Positions 1 to 12,892 of a stretch of 64,000 nucleotides of DNA are shown piece by piece (positions within the stretch are counted from its first letter, which is position 1; the number at the start of each line of letters is the position of its first letter). The DNA is from Epiperipatus broadwayi. Its lineage: Eukaryota; Onychophora; Udeonychophora; Euonychophora; Peripatidae. Made by a program: the position numbers and the translations under genes. The DNA lies in contig JAQFVV010012405.1 of assembly GCA_028023455.1 (NCBI GenBank), positions 11,448,423 to 11,512,422 of the forward strand, given 5' to 3'. A model generated the notes under the pieces. That model ran no database searches. It was given only the letters and a program-made list of their open reading frames with translations, and was not told the DNA's origin.

Positions 1-780
1 ATTTTGTGCCATTCCCAGGTCTCATTCTATACTTATTACCTAATTTGCATTATTTAGCATACAAGTTTTTATGTCCTATTAATTCAGGGTACATGTACTG
101 TCATTTATTTACCAAGAAGTCCTTAATGATTATAATGATGGAGTTAATACTGATGATTCATATACATACACACATATATCAATGCATGACAATGTTTCCA
201 ATATACATCTATAAACTATTCTACAATAATATATATTTTTCAGTTTACTGAAAGATAAGGCATTTGAATTTTAATTAATTAAGTCAAATTAAAAATTGAT
301 CTTGATAATGATTACTAAACCTCTTCTTATGTAAATGGGTAATATAAGATACCCTGGTTATATTTACTAATCATCATGCACCATAATCTATCTCTGAGCT
401 CACTTAAAATTTATTCATAAGGATTTTTTACAATGTACAGAGTTTACCTTCCTTAACCCAAATTTAGGGCATTACTTTCTTCTAACAATGATCACATATA
501 AACCTTTTAATCTCTGGCATCATAATTATAGTTCACATGGTAACAATTTAGTTTTGCTTAGTATAGAACACAAGAGTGCAGAATCTGTAGAAAATTGATA
601 AGTACATATTAGAGCTGAGATTATTTGTAAAATATGCACAGAAACTAAATAAAAAAATATTAATATATTTTTTTTTAGATATTGTTTGATTTCCTAAATT
701 ACTTACAAGCATTATTATTTGAGGCCTAAAATAATAATATAACAAACTTAGCAATTGTTTTAAGGTTAAGTATAAATACT
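1..780. other. AT-rich DNA, nothing recognised
   Basis: No coding sequence, RNA gene or repeat could be supported here. The open frames are short, hydrophobic and rich in Ile, Tyr and Phe, as expected from random AT-rich DNA. A short (TA)n tract begins at about 782. Confidence 0.6.
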
Positions 781-847
781 CATATATATATATATATATG
801 ATAAACAAAAATGCAAGTTAAAAAACTTGCTAACGCTTGTATTTATG

Positions 848-1159
848 TCCACAGATGGCGTCCTACCAAGACTGCCAATCAAGCGTATGTTTTGTTTACA
901 TAAACGTCAGAGTAGTTAGTATTCACTATCTCTAACTATAATTCCACTTTCAGATCATGATTTCAAGCTATTTGCTATCGTCAGTGAAAGACAGGAATAA
1001 AGAAACTTATTCCTGTCTTTCACTGACGATAGCAAATAGCTTGAAATCATGATCTGAAAGTGGAATTATAGTTAGAGATAGTGAATACTAACTACTCTGA
1101 CGTTTATGTAAACAAAACATACGCTTGATTGGCAGTCTTGGTAGGACGCCATCTGTGGA
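848..1159. repeat. Perfect 153-bp inverted repeat with a 6-nt loop
   Basis: Arms 848-1000 and 1007-1159 are exact reverse complements when compared base by base, separated by the loop AGAAAC. The outer ends read TCCACAGATGGCG and CGCCATCTGTGGA. A (TA)n tract touches the right end; another lies about 48 bp outside the left end. The left outer flank has a small hairpin (GCAAGTT, AAAA, AACTTGC; 812-829) that has no partner on the right. There is no coding capacity. Absence of any mismatch means a very recent event, active homogenisation, or an assembly or read artefact. It could be a foldback or MITE-type element, and its transcript would be a long double-stranded RNA hairpin. Confidence 0.9.
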
Positions 1160-1177
1160 TATATATATATATATATG

Positions 1178-1405
1178 GAATCTTATAATTAAATATTAGT
1201 AAACACAGTAACCAAAAATTTTGAAAAGTACAAAAAATATACTCATCACTTAGGAGTCCTTTTGTCTATCCTCATAGTCTTTGTCAAATAAAAATTTGAA
1301 AGATTAACCTTCCCATAATTCCATGATCTTAATGTTTGTTTCCTGCCTATTGATTAACTCCTGCTTGTATTTATATATTAGCATAGCTTTCTTTATTTTT
1401 TTTGA
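1178..1405 (-). mobile_element. Penelope-like element, 3' terminal fragment
   Basis: This stretch matches the 3' ends of the Penelope-like copies at 8615, 11045 and 35.9 kb. Shared parts include the terminal TGGAATCTTATAATTAAATA, the segment around 'CATCACTTAGGAG', and the degraded end of the endonuclease frame with its 'GCATAGCTT' stretch near 1381. It is truncated at about 1405 and abuts the (TA)n at the right end of the 153-bp hairpin. It carries no intact frame. Confidence 0.75.
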
Positions 1406-1483
1406 AGAAATACAGACATGGATTTATAATGTTATTACACACATACACACACATATATATATATATACATATATTGCACCAGT

Positions 1484-1640
1484 CGAAAAATGCACCACCT
1501 AAACTGCAAGTCAGATCCAAACACAGCTGGTTCAAACTGAATTCAAACCCAACTCACCAGCTCAGATTAGCATAAATCAACAGCACAGTGCTATGCGCCA
1601 AGAAACTATCTCAACGGTTGGTGAGGATCAGAGACCCCTA
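1484..1640 (-). mobile_element. Possible tRNA-derived SINE head
   Basis: On the minus strand this reads as a pol III promoter: an A-box-like TTGGCGCATAGCACTG followed by a B-box-like GGGTTTGAATTC at about tRNA spacing. It lies just inside a (TA)n/(CA)n tract (1437-1475). It is too diverged to fold as a tRNA gene. A chance match is possible. Confidence 0.35.
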
Positions 1641-4084
<2,444 letters not shown>

Positions 4085-4172
4085 AAATTTAAGGTTAGTA
4101 CTAGGGTTTGAAGTGGGCTTATGGCTAGATGTCATGAAGCTAGGATCGAACTCAGATCCAACTGCTTCAATA
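4085..4172 (-). mobile_element. tRNA-like fragment with B box
   Basis: The minus strand carries GAGTTCGATCCTAGC, a good B box, close to GAAGCAGTTGG and a (TA)n tract. The A-to-B spacing is too short for a tRNA, so this is at best a deleted SINE head. Confidence 0.3.
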
Positions 4173-4223
4173 TATATATATATAATTATGTTATATTAAT
4201 GAAGTCTATTAATAATAAACAGA

Positions 4224-4270
4224 ATGTTTTTTTAATAATTATATTCAAGAGGAAAATGCAGTTAGTAATA
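4224..4270 (-). repeat. Left arm of a 46-bp inverted repeat around the LTR-like unit
   Basis: The reverse complement of this segment recurs at 5762-5807 on the plus strand with only a base or two of difference (core ACTGCATTTTCCTC). The two arms flank the 4305-5748 unit in opposite orientation. On the minus strand the left arm directly follows the tRNA-complementary block, where an LTR retrotransposon leader would be. Confidence 0.8.
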
Positions 4271-4301
4271 GGCCCGGGTTCGATTCCCGGCATGGGAACC
4301 A
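4271..4301 (-). promoter_or_regulatory. Extended tRNA-Glu-complementary primer binding site
   Basis: On the plus strand these 31 nt read as the 3' end of a tRNA: T-arm strand, a TTCGATT-type T loop, acceptor strand CATGGGAA and then CCA. It resembles animal tRNA-Glu (recalled, not aligned). Genomic tRNA genes do not normally encode CCA in animals. On the minus strand it is a classical primer binding site starting TGGTTCCCATGCCGGG, 3 nt after the GTTACA end of the LTR-like unit. An ordinary binding site is about 18 nt; here the match continues through the whole T arm. It may be a long primer site or a captured reverse transcript of the primer tRNA. Confidence 0.75.
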
Positions 4302-4304
4302 TAT

Positions 4305-5748
4305 TGTAACATTTATTTATATACGTTACAAATATATTGGCATTTGGTAAAAGCTAAAAAAGTAAATTTAGATTTTTTTTTGATTAGTATAATTTTTGTT
4401 AAAACGTGCAATGAAAGTTAAAATTGTCATTCTTATTTTTTTTTATCTAATTGGAAAGAATAAATGACATACAGATTACTAATCCAGATAAATAAAAAGA
4501 ATTCCAAAAGTATAAGCTAAAAGAAAAATATTTTAGCTAATTAAAGATGGAAGAATAATGCTAAAAAAAAAGAGAACTTTGTAACTTAAATTTAAGAGAG
4601 AGTGTATAAGATTATTATCTTATATGCTGATAAAAAGACAAAAGAGTGGAAGTTCAAAAAATGGAGCGATATAAAAAGGAGATGACAACTTCAATCTGGG
4701 TCTCTCTTTAACTTCTAGTTCGCTCTGAAAGTTGGAGGTTTCCACGAGCATAACCTGTGGCAAGAAATATACTTCTACACAGGTATGCCCCTTGCTGTAC
4801 CAAGCTGTCACGCAAGCATGGAAACGGGACTTGTGAAGACCGCTTTTTGCAATAAAAGGGTCACTACAACCGTGCCTTTTCTCCAGCTATAGAACGGAAC
4901 AATAATGGAAGACGCCGGCAGGAGAGACTAATGGAAATTCTCATGATCTGGGATCCCATAAACCTACATGAACTTACCGGTAAGTTAAGAGTAAATTTTC
5001 CTGATAGTGACTTAAAAGTTTGCAAACAATTATTTATCTAAGCTTAGACTAACATCCTGATATAGACTTTTCTTTTCGTATTCAAGAGACTTTCTAATAA
5101 AGAAATTTATACAAGATCTTGAGACATTATTAAATCGCTTTAATTGCTTAATCTCACTGTTTTTGCTAATCGATTCAGTATCTGGATTAGTGTGTGTGTA
5201 CTTTCCTGTGTAGTTAATATGTAATTTAACTTATAAATATTTTAGTTTGATAGAATAAAAGAGATTTTACTTTTATCAACCTTTTTATTGTGCGTTATTA
5301 ATAATAGTTATTATTTTTTATTATTAAATTTTTTTTTAGTGTAATAAGATTTAAACGTAAGTTACCTTTGCCAATATGTTTCAATATGCCCAGGACTAAT
5401 AATCGTAAAAATCATTAATTCTCATTACGGTAGAATTACCGCCCCTTAAAAAAAAAATATAATAAAAATCTTTTTATTTTTTTTTGTTTTACAACTTGCG
5501 AGAGGTGCTGGTGACATATTTCAGCGGATTCTTAGGAATCCTGGCACCCATATGAAATAAAATTAAAAGTTGATTTTGTCAATAGCACAATTCTTAACAA
5601 TTAATAGGCTGAAGTTGGTCAGGAAAAATAGCTGTGTTTTTAGAATAGAAATACAACTTTCTTTTTTCTTTTTGAGACAGCTTGATCAACTCACGCTCAA
5701 ATATAAATTTGAGGCCTATAAGGGCCTAGCAATACAAAAAACGTTACA
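4305..5748 (-). mobile_element. Probable LTR (1.44 kb) of an otherwise missing retrotransposon
   Basis: The unit begins TGTAAC and ends GTTACA, the TG...CA ends with short inverted repeats typical of LTRs. Read on the minus strand, its end is followed after 3 nt by the tRNA-Glu-complementary site at 4271-4301, which sets the orientation. No gag or pol follows; after a 46-bp leader-like arm the sequence leaves the element. On the other side a (TA)n tract and an inverted copy of the same arm are found. No coding frame in the unit is convincing. It could be a solo LTR or part of a rearranged, self-integrated element. Confidence 0.55.
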
Positions 5749-5761
5749 ATATATATATATA

Positions 5762-5802
5762 TATTACTAACTGCATTTTCCTCTTGAATATAATTATTAA
5801 AA

Positions 5803-5807
<5 letters not shown>
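5762..5807 (+). repeat. Right arm of the 46-bp inverted repeat
   Basis: Reverse complement of 4224-4270. It is preceded by (TA)n after the GTTACA end at 5743-5748 and followed by (TA)n at 5805, so it is a small island between two TA tracts. The tRNA block present next to the left arm is absent here. Confidence 0.8.

Positions 5808-5882
<75 letters not shown>
5805..5882. repeat. Compound (TA)n(GA)n microsatellite
   Basis: About 43 bp of alternating TA pass directly into about 35 bp of GA. It separates the 46-bp arm from the foldback element that starts at 5890. Confidence 0.95.
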
Positions 5883-5884
<2 letters not shown>

Positions 5885-5889
5885 ATATG

Positions 5890-6412
5890 AATAGCTCAAA
5901 CAAGCTCTTAATTGATAAGTGCAGTTAGAGAAAATATTTAAAATCTCTATCCAGAACATTCCTGTCCCCAGACCAATTGTTTTTGAGCTTTTGGCTAACA
6001 TCAGTAAGGAGCTAGAATATTCACACACTAGATCTAAAATATCAACTCAAAACTCAGCACTTATTTAATATGTAATATTTAAATAGAAACTCTGAAATTT
6101 TTTGACATGAAAATGTCTTTAATTCCAGTTATATTACATATTAAATAAGTGCTGGTTTTTGAGTTGATATTTTAGATCTAGTCTGAATATTCTAGCTCCT
6201 CACTAAGATAAGCCAAAAGCTTGAAACCAATTGGTCTGGGGATAGGAATGTTCTGGATAGAGATTTTAAATATTTTCTCTTACTGCACTTATCAATTAAG
6301 AGCCTGTTTGAGCTATTGGTACGCTCTCTATATTACATATTTGTAAATACAAGCTCATAAAAGCAATGTCACACTTCATATGACTTGCTTTATTGATTAT
6401 ATATATATATAT
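5890..6412. mobile_element. TA-flanked foldback element, copy 1
   Basis: Arms of about 190 bp (5890-6080 and 6129-6319) are imperfect inverted repeats around a spacer of about 50 bp. A single-sided tail (6320-6398) ends in CTTGCTTTATTGATTATATA. The arm start (TAGCTCAAACAAGCTC...GATAAGTGC) and the tail resemble the element at 32105-32357, so this is a family rather than a chance palindrome. TA tracts bound both sides. No coding frame. Confidence 0.7.
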
Positions 6413-7454
6413 TAAGAAAATCTCACATATATGCATAAAATTGTATTCTTATCACAGTTTCTCTGAGCAGTTTAGTAAGCTTAGCTCTAGAGGATAATTT
6501 TGGATTTGAAGAATAATAAAGTCCCTGTTGGTTGATCAATTTTTTGGTTTTTATTAATTTGTTTTTTTGTCAGAATGCTATATTTTGTATCGCTTCTATT
6601 TCTAAGCATCTTCTAGGTATTTTTTCCAAAATAGGAAAAGTTATATTGCTCAGATACTAATTCTCATACTTCAGGAGAGTTTAGCATATTATATTTGTTC
6701 TATTTTTTCACTTCAAAGAATTTCAATATTCTAGCAGGTTTCATGTCAGTACTGGAAAGTCAATAACAGCTGTCTTCTTTGCGAATGTAGAACTTTTTTT
6801 GCCACCTAAAAATAAAATATTTATAGCTGTATGATGTAGGCAACATGTACTTTGTCTTTCCAATAATTATTGTCCCTTTCCTCTTTTTCTTTTGTAGCAC
6901 TTGGCCAAGCAATAACAACCCTTCCCAAAAAGCCTTTACATGTTTTACTTTTAATCCCTGTTATTTGCTTTCTAATGATTAATTAGTAAGGGCTTTCTTT
7001 AATTCTTTAATTAACTATACTTGCAAGTTGTTTGTTTGAATTCGTCATTAATTTTAAATAGTTTTTATTTTTGTTTTCTTTTTTTTTTGTTTTTTTCTTC
7101 TTTCTTTTTTGATAGATTTTAACTCAAAATTATATTTTAAGCAAGGTTACAAAATATATGAATTCGTTTTATAACTTAGCATATGATGCATACATAAAAT
7201 TTTACAAATTGTATGAACTTCTATTGAGAGTAGTATTTTATTAAAATTATATAACCACCTAAATATAATTTAAACTATACATATTCAGATGAGTATAAGA
7301 TGTTAATATATAGAGTAATTTATTATTATTATTACTACATTAATTTTCTTTTCATTTTATTGGATAATGTGTACTTAATCCCCCATTTTAATATTTCTTG
7401 ATTGAAAAGACTTGTAATGCATAATTTGTCTGGAGCTAGCCAAGACCATAACAT

Positions 7455-7457
<3 letters not shown>
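6413..7457. other. AT-rich DNA, nothing recognised
   Basis: Poly-T-rich stretches (for example 7078-7110) and short meaningless frames only. Confidence 0.55.

Positions 7458-7513
<56 letters not shown>
7458..7513. repeat. (TA)n microsatellite
   Basis: Perfect alternating TA of about 56 bp, lying 30 bp before the inverted repeat that starts at 7543. Confidence 0.95.
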
Positions 7514-7515
<2 letters not shown>

Positions 7516-7542
7516 GGATAAGTACATTTTGTACATAAAATA

Positions 7543-7800
7543 CAATTATCCACGCTATCTCATACTGCTGACACACTTGATCACACACATATCGAAAAGA
7601 TAAATAATCACCAATATACGTATTTCGTGTGAACCAACACTCGTCAGTTGGTACAGATTATCATCTCCACACATATATACAATCACACAAAATACGTATA
7701 TTGGTGATTATTTATTTTTTCGACATGTGTAAGGTCAAATGTGTCAGTAATATGAGATAGGGTGGACAATTGAGAGTCGTGCAAAAGTCTGAGTTCAAAA
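7543..7800 (+). mobile_element. Inverted repeat with tRNA-like segment
   Basis: Left arm 7543-7632 and right arm 7697-7772 are imperfect inverted repeats; the ends read CAATTATCCACGCTATCTCA and TGAGATAGGGTGGACAATTG. Just beyond the right arm lies a B-box-like GAGTTCAAAACCC at tRNA distance from AGGGTGGACAATTGAGAG. A diverged copy in opposite orientation is at 48016-48180, which makes a SINE-type repeat likely. Confidence 0.5.
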
Positions 7801-8614
7801 CCCTATATATTACATATTGGAGTGCAGTTATGGAAAAGCCTGTACTGAAGAAAAAAAAATTATATATAAAATAAAATTTTAATTATAAATTAACAAAAAT
7901 GGAATTTAATTTATTACTTTTTTTGCATTATTAAAAAATTAATATTAAAGTTTGTGTGATTTAATAAATAATTTATAATAAACACTGCAATTGAATTTAT
8001 AATTAGCAGTAAAATTGATTTAATTTTTAATACTAGAGAGTGTTTCTTTTTTAAAAAAAAAAACAAACCTAATAACTAATAAAATTATTACTATATAATT
8101 GATTATCTCTGCAATTTCATTCAATCAGAAATTTTTTTTTTAAAATTTAATTTCTTTAACGTTTAATTAAGTCAGATTATATTTTATAAATAAAATTTAC
8201 ATAATATTAATATTCATTTCTATTTATTAAAACTTTTATGATTTCAAGAATAAATTTGTAAAATATTAAATATTCTTAAAATTTATGGATGTATAAAGTA
8301 AATCCAAAACAATCTTTAAATTGCTCAATTTGGGGTCATGGCCTCTCCAAAATCCTTTCAAAGAGAATCAATGAAAGAGATGGCCTTATTCAACATTTGT
8401 ATTTTATGTTTAGCCAAAAATATGCACTTGTTTTTGAACTGGATAATAAATCCAAATCTTAAAGCTGAGTGAAACTTTAAAAAAAAAAAAAAGGTTTATT
8501 ACTAGTCTAAAATTAAACCCAAAAGGTGGAAATGTTATATAAATGCATTATCTTGTGCCATAAAGATATGTAATAATATTATAAATCGATGACTATATTT
8601 CTTCAAACAATGTA
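7801..8614. other. AT-rich DNA, nothing recognised
   Basis: Several A and T homopolymer runs. The Penelope-like copy starts at its right edge. Confidence 0.55.
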
Positions 8615-8740
8615 TGGAATCTTGTAATTAAATATTAGTAAATACAGTAATCAAAAATTTTAAAAAATACAAAAAATATAATCATCACATAGGAGCACTT
8701 TTGACTATCCTCGTAACCTTTGTCAACTAATACTCTGAAA

Positions 8741-9462
8741 GGTTAACCATCCCATAATTCCATGATCTTAACATTTGCTGCCTGCCCTCTTGATTAAGTC
8801 CTGCTTGTAATTATATATTAGCATAGCTTCTTTATTTTCCTTTTATTTTTATCTCTTTCAATTTGCAATATTTTTACATTATTATATTTGAAATTAAAAC
8901 CATATATACATGATTTGTTATGGACGTAAAAAATGGAAGCTGATATATTATTATTACCTTTGCAATTTTGTTATGTATTTTGAACTTTTTTTAATAAAAG
9001 CAAATGCTCTTTAATTTTTTTCTCTAATGTACATCTCGATTCCGCTATACATCCACTACCATACCTACATATCCATTCATAAATGATGCAATTTTTATTT
9101 ATAAATGAGGTTTCATCTTTAAAGTTATTTATTAATTTATTTAATGTAGGAGGTGCATAAACACAATGTCACATATACCTTTATAAATTTTCCTTATGAA
9201 ATTTGCTTGTTGATTTAAAATATATGGTATTGATATCCAATTTTTTTTTATTAGTAGAAGAATCAACCTTATTATTAATATTTTTATTTTTATATTTTAT
9301 ATTAAAATTTTTAATAGTGTTATAAATATGATTGTAACTATAGCCAATATTTAACAAATCATTAAAATACATTTCAATATTTTTGCATTTATCCGATGAA
9401 TATTTACAAAGATTATTATTTCTAAATAAGAAGGACTTCAAACCTGCCATTTTATGTGACAT
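8741..9462 (-). pseudogene. Penelope-like element copy A, linker and GIY-YIG endonuclease remnant
   Basis: Minus-strand coding remnant from MSHKMAGLKSFLF (9462) through the basic Asn/Lys-rich linker to a GIY-YIG-type endonuclease (NCIIYEWICRYG at about 9090, then LEKKIKEHLLLLKKV). Penelope-like elements carry such an endonuclease C-terminal to the reverse transcriptase and use it to nick target DNA. The frame shifts near 9181 and has an internal stop after the KKVQN stretch. The CxCG and YIG positions kept in copy C (36.1-36.4 kb) are degraded here, so the enzyme is dead. The non-coding 3' end continues to 8615. Confidence 0.8.
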
Positions 9463-9605
9463 TGGTCCTCTTGATTTACATGGAATATAACCTCTTGTTG
9501 CTATTGGTTTAATGGTCTTACAATAATATAGTTTACATCTATTTCTAGTTATCTTAAGATAGAGAAACTGAACACACCTTAAATTTTCATCTCTTCTGAT
9601 CCATT

Positions 9606-10094
9606 TTAAGCCATATATATATTATTTAATTCTTTAAATAAACCTTTAATTGTATTTGGCTTGCTACAAACAAAAACATCATCTCCATATTGATAATATA
9701 AAGTAATATTTTTTTGATAACATTCCTTTTTCAAAATACTTTCTTTGTATGTAGAAATTACAAAATTACATATTTGGACAACTGTAGGCAGATCCATTGG
9801 CCAGCCATTACCCATTTTATAAAAATCCTTCTTAAAAACTGCATAAATATTTTTATCAATAAATTTTAATGTTTCGACTATAAATTTTATTATTTTCACA
9901 TTAACATTTTTTAAATTTAATGCCTTAGATATAATTTCAATAGACGCTATTCGATCAATTGAACCATACATTTCACTTACATCTAAAGTACATATTACAT
10001 CATCAATATCAATGATAATGGCACATATTTTACTAACAAAATCAAATGATGAACATAATGTATATTTACCAAAACCAAGAATTTCTTGTAGCAT
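9606..10094 (-). pseudogene. Penelope-like element copy A, reverse transcriptase core
   Basis: A 162-residue open frame containing the reverse transcriptase palm. Motif A is VICTLDVSEMYGSIDR (about residues 33-48). The motif B region is GNGWPMDLPTVVQ, where families normally have PMG.P. Motif C is YYQYGDD (about residues 132-138), giving the Mg-binding Asp pair in a variant YGDD form; copy C has YVDD. The N-terminal fingers are missing: the frame begins at MLQEILGFG, where the copy breaks and meets the inverted copy B. It copies element RNA in intact relatives. Here it is truncated, though the palm itself reads through. Confidence 0.85.
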
Positions 10095-10127
10095 TTTCTC
10101 AATTAATTGACATGTTTATTTCACTGA

Positions 10128-11045
10128 AATAGATGTAAGCTACATTACTGTATGACTATTATATAAATAGTAACAAGAGGTTATATTCCATATAAATCAA
10201 GAGTACCTATGTCACATGAAATGGCAGATTTGAAGTCCTTATTTAGAAATTATAATCTTTGTAAATATTTATCGGATAATGGCAAAAATATTGAAATGTA
10301 TTCTAATGATTTGTTAAATGTTGGCTATAATTACAATCATATTTATAAGACTATTAAAAATTTTAATATGAAATATAAAAATAAAAATATTGATAATAAG
10401 GTTGATTCTTCTACTAATAAAAAAATTTGGATATCAATACCATATATTTCAAATCAACAAGCAAATTTCATAAGGAAATTTTATAAAAATATATGTGACA
10501 TTGAATTTTATGCACCTTCTACACTAAATAAATTAATAAATAACTCTAAATATAAAACCTCATTTATAAATAAAAATTGCATCATTTATGAATGGATATA
10601 TAAGTGTTGTAGTGGATATATAGAGGAATCAAGATGTATATTGGAGAAATGAACTAAAGAGCACTTGATTTTATTAAAAAGAGTTTAAAATACAAAACAA
10701 AATTGCAAAGGTAATAATAACGTATCAGCTTCCATTTTTTATGATAATAATAAATCATGTATATATGGTTTTAATTTCAATTATAATAATGTAAAAATAT
10801 GGCAAATTGAAAAAGATAATAATAAAAGGAAAATAAAGGAAGCTATGTTAATATATAAATATAAACATAACTTAATCAATAGGCAGACAGAAAATGTTAA
10901 GATCACAGAATTATGGGAAGCTTAACCTTTCAAAATATTAAAAAACTACGATGATAGTCAAAAGCACTCCTAAGTGATGATTATATTTTTTGTACTTTTC
11001 AAAAAAAAATTATTTACTGTATTTACTAGTATATAATTATAAGCT
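10128..11045 (+). mobile_element. Penelope-like element copy B, inverted partner of copy A
   Basis: This plus-strand copy starts in the region between reverse transcriptase and linker and runs to the family 3' end (TATAAGCTTCCATATATA, then TA). It is the reverse complement of 8615-9560, with moderate divergence. Copies A and B are therefore head to head, 3' ends outward, around a core of about 0.55 kb that holds the single reverse transcriptase. Confidence 0.85.
10209..10925 (+). pseudogene. Penelope-like copy B, linker and GIY-YIG endonuclease remnant
   Basis: The frame starts MSHEMADLKSLFRNYNLCKY, continues through the basic linker, and reaches the endonuclease (NCIIYEWIYKCCSGYIEES, about residues 119-137). 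A stop follows ILEK at 10650, and another comes after HLILLKRV; beyond that the same frame reads on to ELWEA and a natural stop at 10923-10925. Compared with copy C, the CxCG is CCSG and the YIG is YIE, so the active site is probably lost. Fewer lesions than copy A. Confidence 0.8.
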
Positions 11046-12591
11046 TCCATATATATATATATTAATACAATAACTGTCTGCTAATAAAAAAAAATATTGT
11101 AATAAACTATAATAATATTCCAAATAACAGTAAATAAAATAAATTCTAAAATAAATTTTAAGCACTAGTAGTAGTTTTTATTATATTCGTAACCATTTTC
11201 AACTAAACTGATTCAATTTCAAAATGGAGTAAAGCAGCATCAATTGTAAACCATATGTCAATTTACATATTTCATAATTCACTAATCTTTAATATTCACT
11301 GATTGTCTATTTATTATCATATTTTTATAGTGATTAATGAAAATTGAAATTGAACCAGTTTAATTTAAAATTATTATGAATATAAATGAAATTACTACTA
11401 GAGATTAAAATTTATATTGGAATTTATTTTATTTACCATTATTTGGAATATAATTACAATATACATATTCATTAAAAGCCAGTCAACATTTAGATAAGCC
11501 CAATGTCATTAACAATCAACAATTTCAAACTGTTGTCAAGACAACCTCCTTTTATGTCTGATTTAGTGAATGTATAAATGTGTGTTGAATGTCATGTCTC
11601 AAATTTACAATGAAACATATTTTCCAATGAAAAAAAATATTTGCTCCATTATTAAACTGTAATAATGCTGTCAAATTCACATATCAAATAAAATATGTAA
11701 TGATAAGTGAGATAATGTGGCTACTGTTTGTATATTTCATGGTAAAGATTGCCAGCCAGCTGCAGAAACAGTCACAAATGCCTATTCATAATTCAGCAGT
11801 AAAGCACTCTGTACTTTTATGGTCTGTTAATCCACTAATATACTTCAGATAAATGACATATACAACAATGTTTAGTAAATATATATATATATATACATTT
11901 ACCATAAATACTAAAAAAAATTGTTAAAATTAAGCAATTAAAAAAATATTTATATTTAATAAAAAATATTACAAAAATGGCATTCCTGTATTAATAAATG
12001 GTAACTATTTAGAAAATTAAAAAAACCTATTATGTTTGTCAGAATATTTTTTTTTTATTCATTTAATAATACATAAATTTTATAAAGAATTTAATATGTA
12101 GGAAGTAACAATGCCAAAGTAAACATATCAAAACAATGGCCTTTCAAAAGGCTGGGTACATCTGGCTTATAATAAAAGGTGTTGAATTTAAATATATAAT
12201 AATTGGATTTTTTTTTTAGATTTTTGAATTGATATTAAATGTAATGCAAAACAATTAGACAATTTTAAGAATTAGTGGATTGTATGATTGTCTTTTTAGG
12301 TATATTGTCACTATGCTTCAGTAATTAAGAGTTCTGATATTGATGTGTGGATTATGTGTTGGGACTATCAGTTTATAATCATTATTATCTGACTGGAAGC
12401 TACTGCATGTGTTTCAGTAACTTAATGTGTTTGATTGCAGTGATTCTTAGTTGAAAAGATTTTTAAAAAATCACAGTTCTATATTTTTTTTTATAACATT
12501 CACTCTAGTTTTATGAAGATGAATCTGTTTATCACAGTAATGATTGATTATCTTAATACTTTGTTGCAATTTATAAATATTTATTTGTAAT
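11046..12591. other. AT-rich DNA, nothing recognised
   Basis: Short (TA)n at 11049-11062 and 11879-11895. No supported gene. The insertion point of the non-LTR tail is at 12592. Confidence 0.55.
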
Positions 12592-12892
12592 GTATGGGTA
12601 AGAGAACAAACAGGTGTTACTGACCTCATTGAAAAAATTAAAACACTGAAGTGGAGTTGGGCTGGACATATTGCTAGAAGAGATGATAATAGATGGACAA
12701 TTGAAATTTTAAACTGGATTCCAAGTGATTGTAAAAGACCCAGAAAGAGGCCACATGTGAGATGGATGGATGATATGAGAAAGTGTGCAGGGGTGATGTG
12801 GAAAAGAGAAGCTAAAAATTGGAAAAGATGGATTGAACTTGGAGAGACCTTCATCCAGCAGTGGATTGATAATGGTTGATGATGATGATGAT
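12592..12892 (+). pseudogene. 5'-truncated non-LTR retrotransposon, C-terminus of reverse transcriptase
   Basis: A 95-codon frame is open from the truncation point to TGA at 12877-12879. It has the conserved C-terminal pattern of endonuclease/reverse transcriptase polyproteins of animal non-LTR elements: LKWSWAGHIARRDDNRWT, a basic RPRKRPHVRWMDD segment, then WIELGETFIQQWIDNG. A GAT-repeat tail follows the stop (12878-12892), the kind of 3' tail seen in RTE-like elements. Truncation at the 5' side is typical of target-primed reverse transcription. The clade (RTE-like or jockey-like) is not certain. A longer open frame on the other strand is only its shadow. Confidence 0.85.

Noticed and set aside
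4271-4301. 3' half of a tRNA-Glu gene
   Set aside because: No 5' half or anticodon arm precedes it, and CCA is encoded, so it is better explained as a primer binding site or reverse-transcribed tRNA end.
5697-6028. Open frames made of Tyr-Ile repeats
   Set aside because: They translate (TA)n and (GA)n microsatellites; the same holds for 548-808 and 7335-7553.
12471-12854. 127-codon minus-strand frame
   Set aside because: It is the antisense shadow of the non-LTR reverse transcriptase C-terminus at 12592-12879; the minus frame at 42824-43132 is the same case.
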